Shown here: piece after piece, positions 6,602-14,155 of the stretch
Layout: each line of letters opens with the position of its first letter
How positions within the stretch are numbered: the stretch's first letter is position 1
Assembly (NCBI GenBank): GCA_937969125.1
Contig: CALBVA010000268.1
Coordinates: forward strand, 1 to 18,621
DNA length: 18,621 bases
Direction: 5' to 3'
From: an uncultured Verrucomicrobiales bacterium
Lineage (GTDB): Bacteria; Verrucomicrobiota; Verrucomicrobiia; Verrucomicrobiales; Akkermansiaceae
The notes under the pieces: model-generated
The model's database searches: none
What the model was told of the DNA's origin: nothing
The model's input: the letters and a program-made list of their open reading frames with translations, nothing else
Position numbers and translations under genes: made by a program

Positions 6602-9346
6602 TCAGTAGCCCAGCCACGGGCCGAGCCATTTCTCAGCCTCATCCAGAGTGATTCCCTTGCGCTTGGCGTAGTCCTCGATTTGATCTTTCTGGAGATCACT
6701 AATCATGAAGTAGTGCGATTCCGGGTGGGAAAAGTAGAGTCCGCAGACCGCCGAGCCGGGGTGCATGGCACAGCTCTCGGTGAGTTCGACGTTGATCTCC
6801 TCCTCGGCATTGAGAAGCTTGAAAAGAGCCGGTTTCTCAGTGTGATCAGGCTGGGATGGATAGCCGGGAGCAGGGCGGATGCCCTGGTATTTTTCGTGAA
6901 TGAGTTCCGTCTTGGTGAATTGCCCGGATCGTTCAATTCCCCACGAGATCCGTGCCCGGTGGTGGAGGAGCTCGGCAAAAGCCTCGGCGAGCCGGTCGGC
7001 GAGGGCCTGGACCATGATCGCGTCATCGACATCGTGCGCCTCGCGAAGTGAAGCGGCCCATTCGTCCGCGCCATGGATACCGATGACGAATCCACCGAGG
7101 TGGTCGTTCTGCTGACCCACATAATCACTCAGTGCGAAGTTGGCCTTTCCGCTGCCTTTCTTTTGTTGCTGGCGCAGAGTGTGGAAAGTGGTGTCGTGAT
7201 CGGGGAGCACGATGTCATCGCCGTCGCGGTGGGCGGGGAAGAATCCGTAGATGCCGTTTGCGGTGAACTTCTTCTCCGTGATGATTTTCTCGAGAAGGAC
7301 CTGGGCGTCTTCGTAGAGCTGTTTTGCGACCTTTGCTCCTTCGGCGTTTCTAGTCTTCAGCTCCTTCTTCTCCTCGTCCCAAACTCCGCGTAGCTCCCAG
7401 GTGTGGAAGAAGGGGGTCCAGTCGATGTAGTTCGCGAGTTCGCGGAGGGACTGGCTTTTGATCACGCGTGTTCCAGTGAATTCGGGGACGGGAGGATTGT
7501 AATCATCCCAGTTAATCGCTGGAGCATTCTCTCGGGCTTTGTCCAGACTGATGGTTTCTTTCTTCGGGCCAGTGGCGTGGGAAGTACGGAGTTTTTCGTA
7601 TTTCTCGGCAATCGCATCGATGAATTCCTGTCGGTTTTCTTTCGAGAGGAGAGAGGTGGTCACTGGTACCGAACGTGAGGCGTCCAGAACGTGCACCAGT
7701 GGTCCGGAGTAATGTTCGGAGATTTTGATCGCAGTATGCGCTGCACTGGTGGTGGCACCGCCGATGAGGATGGGGATACTACGTTTTCCAAAGCCGCGTT
7801 TCTCAGCTTCCTTCGCCACGGTGATCATTTCATCGAGCGAGGGTGTGATGAGCCCGGAGAGGCCGATGACGTCGGCGTTGTGCTCCTCCACGGCATCGAG
7901 GATTTTATCGCAGGGGACCATGACGCCCATGTCGACGACATCGAAGCCGTTACAGGTCAGTACCACGCCGACGATATTTTTTCCGATGTCGTGCACATCG
8001 CCCTTCACGGTAGCCATGATGACCTTGCCGTTGGAGTTCGCCTTCTCAGCCTCGCGGCGAGCGTCCTCATCCGAGAGGTCGGATTGCTCGGTTTGGAGTT
8101 CCTTGGCGAGCTTGATGATGCGGATCTCGCGCTCCTTCTCCATGAAGGGTTCGAGGTAAGCGACGGATTTTTTCATCACACGGGCGGACTTCACCACTTG
8201 CGGCAGAAACATTTTTCCAGCGCCGAAGAGGTCGCCAACGATGCCCATGCCGTCCATGAGTGGACCCTCGATGACGGTGAGTGGCTTTTCGTATTTTTCC
8301 AGAGCCTCGGTGGTGTCCTCGACGATGAATTTATCGATGCCTTTTAGGAGTGCGTGCTCCAGTCGTTTTTCGACTGTTGCCTCGCGCCAGGTGAGGTCTT
8401 CGGTGAGTTTCTTCGCACCCTGACCTTTGAATTCTTCGGCGAGGTCGAGGAGTCGCTCGGTTGCACCGTCGTCTTTATTGAGAAGGACGTCCTCGACCGC
8501 GGTGAGGAGGTTTTTGGGAATCTCGTCATAAACCTCCAGCATGCCGGCATTGACGATACCCATGTCCATCCCGGCCTGCGTGGCGTGGTAAAGGAAGGCC
8601 GAATGCATGGCCTCGCGGACGGCATTGTTTCCCCGGAAGGAGAAGGAGATATTGGAAACACCGCCGGAGACTTTGGCGAAGGGGAGGTTCTCCTTGATCC
8701 ACTTCGTGGCGTTAATGAAGTCGAGAGCGTAATTGTTATGCTCTTCGATGCCGGTGGCGACGGTGAGGATGTTAGGGTCGAAGATGATGTCCTCTGGCGG
8801 GAAGCCGACCTCATTGACGAGGATGTCGTAAGCACGTTTGCAGATGCGGCATTTGTCATCGTAGGTTGCAGCTTGGCCTTGTTCATCGAAGGCCATGACA
8901 ACGACGGCGGCGCCGTAGTTCAGGACGTGGGCGGCATTCTTCCGGAAAGCGTCCTCGCCTTCCTTCAGGGAGATCGAGTTGACGATGCCCTTCCCCTGGA
9001 GGTGCTTTAGCCCTTCTTCAATGATCTCCCATTTCGAGGAATCGACCATGATGGGGACGGCTTGAATGTCCGGCTCGGCCTGAATGAGATCGAGGAAGCG
9101 GGCCATCATGGCCTTGCCGTCAATGAGGCCGTCATCGAAGCAGATGTCGATAACGTTGGCTCCGTTCTCAACCTGCTGGCGGGCGACTTCCAGGGCGTCC
9201 TCGAGCTTTCCCTGCTGGATGAGCTTCCGGAAGCGTGGCGAGCCAGCGACATTGGTGCGCTCCCCGATCATGAGGAAATTTTTATCCGGAGTGTGGTTGT
9301 AGGCTTCGGTGCCTGACAAACGGAGGAGGCGAGGGATGGTGGGCAT
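6602..9346 (-). CDS. metH: cobalamin-dependent methionine synthase, C-terminal part (folate, B12 and activation modules)
   Basis: This protein carries three of the four MetH modules. The pterin-binding (methyl-tetrahydrofolate) domain starts at FLMIGERTNVAGSPRF (24-39), with NGANVIDICFDDG (61-73). The helical cap and B12-binding domain contains VKGDVHDIGKN, whose H452 is the expected lower axial ligand of cobalamin (DxHxxG). The reactivation domain binds S-adenosylmethionine and has RPAPGYP (824-830), LTESCAMHPGSAVCG and FSHPESHYF near the end. The protein closes with KWLGPWLGY, as full-length enzymes do. At 914 aa it lacks only the homocysteine/zinc module, which is encoded by the gene just upstream on the same strand (stop at 9409, a 62-bp gap in a different frame). 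The ATG at 9346 lies right before the folate domain; no Shine-Dalgarno is visible. The split falls at a module boundary and all motifs look intact, so the two products probably act together. Confidence 0.95.
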   Translation of the reverse strand: MPTIPRLLRLSGTEAYNHTPDKNFLMIGERTNVAGSPRFRKLIQQGKLEDALEVARQQVENGANVIDICFDDGLIDGKAMMARFLDLIQAEPDIQAVPIMVDSSKWEIIEEGLKHLQGKGIVNSISLKEGEDAFRKNAAHVLNYGAAVVVMAFDEQGQAATYDDKCRICKRAYDILVNEVGFPPEDIIFDPNILTVATGIEEHNNYALDFINATKWIKENLPFAKVSGGVSNISFSFRGNNAVREAMHSAFLYHATQAGMDMGIVNAGMLEVYDEIPKNLLTAVEDVLLNKDDGATERLLDLAEEFKGQGAKKLTEDLTWREATVEKRLEHALLKGIDKFIVEDTTEALEKYEKPLTVIEGPLMDGMGIVGDLFGAGKMFLPQVVKSARVMKKSVAYLEPFMEKEREIRIIKLAKELQTEQSDLSDEDARREAEKANSNGKVIMATVKGDVHDIGKNIVGVVLTCNGFDVVDMGVMVPCDKILDAVEEHNADVIGLSGLITPSLDEMITVAKEAEKRGFGKRSIPILIGGATTSAAHTAIKISEHYSGPLVHVLDASRSVPVTTSLLSKENRQEFIDAIAEKYEKLRTSHATGPKKETISLDKARENAPAINWDDYNPPVPEFTGTRVIKSQSLRELANYIDWTPFFHTWELRGVWDEEKKELKTRNAEGAKVAKQLYEDAQVLLEKIITEKKFTANGIYGFFPAHRDGDDIVLPDHDTTFHTLRQQQKKGSGKANFALSDYVGQQNDHLGGFVIGIHGADEWAASLREAHDVDDAIMVQALADRLAEAFAELLHHRARISWGIERSGQFTKTELIHEKYQGIRPAPGYPSQPDHTEKPALFKLLNAEEEINVELTESCAMHPGSAVCGLYFSHPESHYFMISDLQKDQIEDYAKRKGITLDEAEKWLGPWLGY

Positions 9347-9360
9347 GGTGGGAAATTTTG

Positions 9361-9379
9361 AACCGCAAAGACGCTAAGG
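9361..9379. repeat. possible dispersed intergenic element between the two metH genes
   Basis: The 62-bp spacer between the split metH genes contains, on the plus strand, AACCGCAAAGACGCTAAGG. From memory, very similar wording (AACCGCAAAGACGC(A/T)AAGG) recurs as intergenic repeats in many environmental bacterial genomes. A copy number cannot be established inside this window, where it occurs once. The call is therefore tentative. Confidence 0.3.
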
Positions 9380-9408
9380 TTGAGGAGGGACCTCTGCATC
9401 TCAGTTTG

Positions 9409-10518
9409 TTAACTAAGCGTCGGAATCGCCCTCGGTGTTTTTCCTTCGACGGCTTTGGCGATGGCGGCGATGTGTTCCGGGGTGTTGCCGCAGCAGCCGC
9501 CGATGAGATTCAGGTAGCCTTTTTCGCAGAAGTCGGAGGCGTAATCGGCCATGTGCTCGGGGAGGAGATCGAAGCCGGTGGGGGCGAGGGGATTCGGCAG
9601 GCCGGCGTTCGGGTAGCAGGAGATGTGAGAAGAGGCGACCTTTGAGAGGTCGTTCAGGAAAGGCTCCATGAGATCCGGACCGAGGGAGCAATTTAACCCG
9701 ATGGCGAGGGGATCGACATGGGCAAAGGTGTTCCAGAGTGCCTCAACCTTTTGGGCGGAGATCATGGTTTCGCCACCACGGCCGACGGCGGCGGAGATGA
9801 TGACGGGGGCCTTGGTGCCGGACTCCTTGATCGCGACGAGGGCGGCCTTGGCATTCAGAGCATCGAAGATCGTTTCCACCATGAGGATGTCGCAATCAGC
9901 GGAGAGGAGGGCTTCGATCTGGTGCGCGTAGGTGTCCTTAACCTGATCAAAGGTGACCGCGCGGAAGGCGGTGTCATCGGGATCGACGACGTTGGTCAGC
10001 GAGACTGTGAGCGGTCCGATGGCACCGGCGACGTAACGTCTTCGGCCGGTGGCATTGGAGATCTTGTCGGCTTCCTGCTTCGCTAGCTTCACTGACTCGA
10101 CATTCAGCTCCCAAACGAGGTCTTGCAGCATCTGGTTCGCAATGACCTCCTTATCGAAGAATTCCGGGTTTTTAATGCCTCCCGTCTTTCGGGGATCCGG
10201 CACGAAAAATTCAGATTGGGCAAGGACGGTGCCGGAGAAGGTATTAGTCTCGCAGATGTCAGAGCCGGCTTCGTAGAAGCGCTTATGGATGTCGGCAATG
10301 ACATCCGGCCGGGTGAGGGAGAGGATATCGCCATTATTTAGGAGGTCCTCGTGGTTCTCCTTGAAGCGATCTCCCCGGGCGTCTGGCTCGGTCAATTCAT
10401 AGCCGCGAATGGTGGTTCCCATGGCTCCATCAAGGACCAAGATACGCTGGGCGAGGGCGGACTTCAGTTCGGAGGAAAGATCAGCTGGCACGACGCGCGG
10501 AATTTGTGATCTAATCAA
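9409..10518 (-). CDS. metH: homocysteine S-methyltransferase module of methionine synthase (split MetH N-terminal part)
   Basis: This is the zinc-dependent homocysteine-binding barrel that receives the methyl group from methylcobalamin to make methionine. Matching motifs are RILVLDGAMGTTI (25-37), GSDICETNTF (85-94), GAIGPL (165-170) and VETIFDALNAK (214-224). The zinc thiolates are C277 (GLNCSLGP) and C342/C343 (IGGCCGNTPEHI). Compared with the E. coli module there is an extra stretch around 104-136 (PDPRKTGGIKNPEFFDKE). The protein is 369 aa and stops where the domain ends, before any folate domain. The start shown is a TTG (10518); no in-frame ATG exists near the conserved start, and a GTG at 10491 is an equally possible start because residues before about 20 are not conserved. 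It is probably first in an operon with the rest of metH. It diverges from the DUF2868 gene across an 84-bp gap too short for a cobalamin riboswitch. Confidence 0.93.
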   Translation of the reverse strand: MIRSQIPRVVPADLSSELKSALAQRILVLDGAMGTTIRGYELTEPDARGDRFKENHEDLLNNGDILSLTRPDVIADIHKRFYEAGSDICETNTFSGTVLAQSEFFVPDPRKTGGIKNPEFFDKEVIANQMLQDLVWELNVESVKLAKQEADKISNATGRRRYVAGAIGPLTVSLTNVVDPDDTAFRAVTFDQVKDTYAHQIEALLSADCDILMVETIFDALNAKAALVAIKESGTKAPVIISAAVGRGGETMISAQKVEALWNTFAHVDPLAIGLNCSLGPDLMEPFLNDLSKVASSHISCYPNAGLPNPLAPTGFDLLPEHMADYASDFCEKGYLNLIGGCCGNTPEHIAAIAKAVEGKTPRAIPTLS

Positions 10519-10602
10519 GGGGCTGGCAAGTTCAAATAAACGTATCGTGATTCGTTGATGGGTTTGCTTTTCGACAGGAAATGAACATTCTGCAGGTAAG
10601 CA

Positions 10603-11958
10603 ATGACAGTGGGAAGAACGGTTTGGAATTTAGAGGATCTGGTCGACTTTGAGGTCGCGCTGCATGACTCGCCGACGGTTAACGCCGAGGTGGGGCGCGA
10701 GGTGCGCGATGGCCTGCGGGGACGGGATGGAAGCGATCTAGACTCACGGCGTTGGGGGCTGAAGGAATGGCTCCGTTCCAGGAAGACGGGGAGTGGGAAA
10801 CGGGTCACCACCGTGACGAGGATGGTGGGCTTGCTCCTTTTGGTGATGACCTTCTTGCTCGGAGTGGGAGTCATTCGCGGGATGGTGACGACTGTGGACG
10901 GGAAATCCGCGATTAATATCTGGGTGCTATTGGCGGGCACGATTGGAATTCAATGGTTGATTCTACTGGGCGGACTGGCGGCCTTTTTGCTTTTCCGTTA
11001 CTGGATTGGTGGGATGGGTTGGCTGAAAGAGATCACTTCCTCGGTGGTGCGAAAGCTGGCGGGCAAGGTGAGTCCGGATGCGTGGGATTCATTGATCCAG
11101 GGAAAGGGGAAGCAGCCTTCGGCACTGGGATGGAGGCTGACCCGTGTTCTGCAGCTGGGAGGGGTGGGGTTCAATCTGGGGCTGATCGCGGGTCTTTTTG
11201 GAGTTCTGTTTTTTAAGGAGATCAATTTTTACTGGGAGTCGAGTATGTCGCAATTCGGCGGCGATGCTCTGGGGAAGGTGACTCGCTTCATGGCCGCTGC
11301 CTGGGGAGGAGGAGGGATGAATGAGGCTAGCGTCGCTGAGCTAAGATCACCAAGGGGTGAGGGAGCGGGTGAGATCTGGGGTGTATTTCTGAAGTTTCTT
11401 TTTATGAGCTTTACGGTTTGGGGTTTATTACCACGAGTGCTCCTGTGGCTTTTTGCGGTCAGGCAGGAGAGAAAGACTCTCGCTGGACTGGAATTCCAAG
11501 ACATCGCACATCGCAAGCTCTGGCGCGAGATGAGCCGGGTGGAGCGTAGCGTGGTGATCGAGGGACCTTCGGACGGGGTGGTTTTGTTAGATGTAGGTGG
11601 ACTGAATTTGGACACGGCGGAATTGCGCCCGTTTCTGCTACAGACGCTGAGGGTGAATCCGGAGAAGAGCTATTCCGTAGGCACGCTGGATGCGGCGGAG
11701 GAAAGGGAGGCCTGGGCGGCCATGAGAAATGCGCCGTGCGGGGTGGTGATGCTGGTGGAAGGGTGGAGCCTCTCACCGAAGCAGATCACGGCACTGGTTG
11801 CAAAGCTGCGGCGGGAGGCCGGCGAGGATACGGTGTTACGGATCCTCGTTATGGGAGACGGGGTTGCCGCGCCGGATGATGTGGAATTCAAGGAGTGGGA
11901 GAAATTCACCGATGGACTTCGTGACCCGAAGTTGGAATGTATCGCGTATCAGGAATGA
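10603..11958 (+). CDS. multi-pass membrane protein, DUF2868-like
   Basis: This 451-aa protein is of unknown biochemical function. I assign it to the DUF2868 type from its topology and its partner gene. It has an N-terminal cytosolic stretch (VWNLEDLVDFEVALHDS, then an Arg-rich region), two hydrophobic spans at about 75-95 and 106-132, a third at about 186-205, and a fourth at about 262-286. A soluble C-terminal alpha/beta-like domain follows (from about 315), with VVLLDVGGLNLD and GVVMLVEGWSLSPKQI. The ATG at 10603 has AGG about ten bases upstream. Its stop overlaps the next gene by 4 nt (ATGA), so the two are translated together. In other bacteria such as Pseudomonas, DUF2868 proteins are found next to DUF3482 GTPases, and the same pairing appears here. 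Codons are G-ending (CTG, GTG, GAG, GGG), unlike dapL, ileS and metH. The family call is made from memory of the family's features and is not confirmed by a search. Confidence 0.8.
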   Translation: MTVGRTVWNLEDLVDFEVALHDSPTVNAEVGREVRDGLRGRDGSDLDSRRWGLKEWLRSRKTGSGKRVTTVTRMVGLLLLVMTFLLGVGVIRGMVTTVDGKSAINIWVLLAGTIGIQWLILLGGLAAFLLFRYWIGGMGWLKEITSSVVRKLAGKVSPDAWDSLIQGKGKQPSALGWRLTRVLQLGGVGFNLGLIAGLFGVLFFKEINFYWESSMSQFGGDALGKVTRFMAAAWGGGGMNEASVAELRSPRGEGAGEIWGVFLKFLFMSFTVWGLLPRVLLWLFAVRQERKTLAGLEFQDIAHRKLWREMSRVERSVVIEGPSDGVVLLDVGGLNLDTAELRPFLLQTLRVNPEKSYSVGTLDAAEEREAWAAMRNAPCGVVMLVEGWSLSPKQITALVAKLRREAGEDTVLRILVMGDGVAAPDDVEFKEWEKFTDGLRDPKLECIAYQE

Positions 11959-13403
11959 GTGAATGGGTGACAGATACTCCGGCGTTCGCGGTCGTGGGGA
12001 AGATTAACATGGGGAAATCCTCCGTGCTCTCCACGCTGTTGGAGATCGACAACGATAAGATCGTGCGAGTCAGCAACACGGCGGGCGAAACCACCCGCTG
12101 CCAGGTGTTGCCGCTGGAGTTCGATGGACGGGAAATGCTTCGCTTCATCGATACACCGGGTTTTTCACGGGCGGTCGAGGCGATGCGTGCGATTCAGGAT
12201 CTCCATGGGACCGGAACTCCGGATCTCGCGACGGTGCGCGAATTCGTGACCTCTCAGCTGGAACAGGGAGAATTCGAGGATGAGGCGAGATTGCTGCAAC
12301 CGGTGGTGGAGGGGGCGGGGGTGCTCTATGTCATCGATCCTTCAAAGCCGATTCGCGATACCTTCGTGGCCGAGATGGAGATCCTGCGCTGGACTGGGCG
12401 GCCGCGGATGGCCTTGCTAAACGAAAAGGCGGAGAATGAGGAACGTCTGCAGGAGTGGCGGACCCGATTGGGCAGTTATTTCAATCTCGTCCGGACTTTC
12501 AATGCGCACCATGCGCAGTTTGACGAGAGACGCAGGCTGCTGAAATCACTCTTTGAGATCGATGAGACCCATCGAGACCGGATTAAGCAGACCATCGATC
12601 TGATCGATGAAGAGTGGCGGCAGCGCCGTGAGGAAAGCGCGGAGGATCTCATGGACTTTCTGGCGAAGGCGCTGCGGCATCGGGAAAGCGAAAAGCTCGA
12701 TGAAAAAGAGGAGCTGGAGCATCGCAAGGAGCGGGCAAAAGAGGAGCTGAAGAAGAGGTATTACGCAAGCATCGAGAAGCTTGAAGAGAAGACTTACGAG
12801 AAGATGCTGAAGCTTTACCGTCATCAGTTACTGAAGGTGGAGCTGGAGACGGATGACTTTAGTGGGCTGGATCTCAGCTCCGAGGAGACCTGGGAGAAGT
12901 GGGGACTTTCAAAGTCACAGCTCATTTTGGCAGGTGGGCTTGCCGGAGGGGCAGCCGGGGTGGCCGTTGATCTGGGGAGCGGAGGTTTCACTCACGGGTT
13001 GGGCACCTTGTTCGGAGCGCTGACCGGAGCAGGTGGGGCTTTCCTGAAAGGGGATAGCCTGCCGGAGCTGAAGATCGATGCCAGGGGCGTTAGCTTTGAT
13101 GGTGAGAGTAAAAAGGTTCTCGTGGTCGGGCCGCCAGCTAGTGATAATTTTGCCTGGATCCTGCTGGATCGGGCTTTGTATCACTATGGCGAGATTGTCT
13201 CGCGCTCGCACGGGCGGAGAGATGAGGAGGTCATTGATGGAGAAAGCCCCGGATGGGTGAGAGGATTCTCGCGAGAAAGGCGCTCCAAGATCCAAAAATG
13301 GATCCTGGAACAGCTGAAGGGTGGGGAAAGAAAGTTTGAGAGCGAGATCTTCAAGGAACTGGTTTCCTTACTGGAGGAGGTTCAGGAAGGGGCGGCTCCG
13401 TAG
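11955..13403 (+). CDS. GTPase with DUF3482-like C-terminal region
   Basis: This is a P-loop GTPase of the TRAFAC/Era-like kind. Walker A (G1) is GKINMGKS (15-22). The switch threonines are in AGETTRC (T46/T47, G2). G3 is DTPG (66-69), and the G4 position is LLNEKAEN (from 154), which keeps the Asn (N156) but lacks the NKxD aspartate. Downstream come a long charged coiled coil (about 205-290), a Gly-rich hydrophobic stretch (LILAGGLAGGAAGVAVDLGSGG onward, about 323-368) that could contact or enter a membrane, and a final domain starting KKVLVVGPPASDNFAW. The G domain plus Gly-rich hairpin matches the DUF3482 family. I chose the ATG at 11955, which overlaps the stop of the membrane protein by 4 nt; an ATG at 11937 would add six residues. 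The length is 482 aa. It presumably works with the DUF2868-like partner at the inner membrane; the substrate or process is unknown. The GTPase identity is firm, the family likely. Confidence 0.88.
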   Translation: MSEWVTDTPAFAVVGKINMGKSSVLSTLLEIDNDKIVRVSNTAGETTRCQVLPLEFDGREMLRFIDTPGFSRAVEAMRAIQDLHGTGTPDLATVREFVTSQLEQGEFEDEARLLQPVVEGAGVLYVIDPSKPIRDTFVAEMEILRWTGRPRMALLNEKAENEERLQEWRTRLGSYFNLVRTFNAHHAQFDERRRLLKSLFEIDETHRDRIKQTIDLIDEEWRQRREESAEDLMDFLAKALRHRESEKLDEKEELEHRKERAKEELKKRYYASIEKLEEKTYEKMLKLYRHQLLKVELETDDFSGLDLSSEETWEKWGLSKSQLILAGGLAGGAAGVAVDLGSGGFTHGLGTLFGALTGAGGAFLKGDSLPELKIDARGVSFDGESKKVLVVGPPASDNFAWILLDRALYHYGEIVSRSHGRRDEEVIDGESPGWVRGFSRERRSKIQKWILEQLKGGERKFESEIFKELVSLLEEVQEGAAP

Positions 13404-13413
13404 TGGATTTCCG

Positions 13414-13469
13414 GTCAGCTTGGATTCGAATGGCAGCTTTGGACAAAAGGTTCGTCAGTCGGGATTCGA
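13414..13469 (+). promoter_or_regulatory. imperfect 16-nt direct repeat upstream of the sigma-factor operon
   Basis: GTCAGCTTGGATTCGA (13414-13429) and GTCAGTCGGGATTCGA (13454-13469) match at 13 of 16 positions and are spaced exactly 40 bp, close to four helical turns. They lie in the 89-bp gap before the ECF sigma gene. Both copies contain or abut small palindromes (ATTCGAAT at 13424-13431; GGATTCGATCC at 13462-13472). They could be operator sites or paired promoter elements for autoregulation. No confident -35/-10 pair is visible here, and no intrinsic terminator for the preceding GTPase gene. Confidence 0.45.
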
Positions 13470-13492
13470 TCCAGTAATTTCACCCTTATTAG

Positions 13493-14155
13493 ATGAACCT
13501 TCTTAAGCGGATCACTTCCCGACACCTGATGTCGCCTGCCGGCGATTCTCCGGATGCCGGGGCGGGTGAGCCGGAGGTTCCTGATCATCAGCTTATCAAG
13601 TCCTGCCAGGGCGGCGATACCCGGGCCTTCGAAACTCTGGTGACCCGGCATCGCGGCAAGGTTTATGCGATGGTCCAGAACATGATTAAGAATGAGGCCG
13701 ATGCCTGGGATCTTTCCCAAGTGGTCTTTTTAAAGGTCTGGAAGGCCCTCCCGAAATTTGAAGCGCGGGCCAAATTCTCCACCTGGCTTTATCGGATCAC
13801 TCATAACGTCGTCTATGACTGGTTGCGGAAGCGCAAGATCGATTCTGCTGGAGAATTGGACGACGGCCTTCTCAGTGAAGGCGATATTGCCGCCGGATCC
13901 CGGACCTCGCCTTCGAAAGTGGCACGTCCCGACATCGCTCTCGAAAATTCCGAGCTGGGAGATCGAATAAATGCTGCGCTCGCCACGTTAAATGCAGAGC
14001 ACAGGGAAACCATTCTCCTCCGGGAGGTGCAAGGCTTCGATTACAAAGAGATCGCGAAGGTCATGGATTGCTCTCTGGGCACCGTGATGAGCCGCCTCTA
14101 CTACGCCCGTAAAAAACTCCAAACTCTACTCAGTGATGAAAAAGGAAAAGACTGA
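13493..14155 (+). CDS. ECF (sigma-70 family) RNA polymerase sigma factor
   Basis: This 220-aa group 4 sigma factor directs RNA polymerase to specific promoters. It has only regions sigma2 and sigma4. Sigma2 spans about 43-112 and includes DAWDLSQVVFLKVWKALPKF and FSTWLYRITHNVVYDWLRK. A variable linker of about 40 residues follows. Sigma4 (about 155-212) contains LNAEHRETILLREVQGFDYKEIAKVMDCSLGTVMSRLYYARKKL, with the DNA-binding helix-turn-helix at about 182-208. It begins at the ATG at 13493 with no clear Shine-Dalgarno; M13 is an alternative start. The first 30 residues are Pro/Gly/Asp-rich and not conserved. It is the first gene of a run of five and overlaps the next gene by 20 nt, the usual arrangement with a cognate anti-sigma factor. 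Nearby direct repeats may be its control sites. The class is sure; the ECF subgroup and regulon are not. Confidence 0.95.
   Translation: MNLLKRITSRHLMSPAGDSPDAGAGEPEVPDHQLIKSCQGGDTRAFETLVTRHRGKVYAMVQNMIKNEADAWDLSQVVFLKVWKALPKFEARAKFSTWLYRITHNVVYDWLRKRKIDSAGELDDGLLSEGDIAAGSRTSPSKVARPDIALENSELGDRINAALATLNAEHRETILLREVQGFDYKEIAKVMDCSLGTVMSRLYYARKKLQTLLSDEKGKD

Noticed and set aside
10519..10602. Cobalamin or SAM riboswitch ahead of the metH operon
   Set aside because: The gap to the divergent gene is only 84 bp and lacks the conserved B12-box or SAM-box elements.
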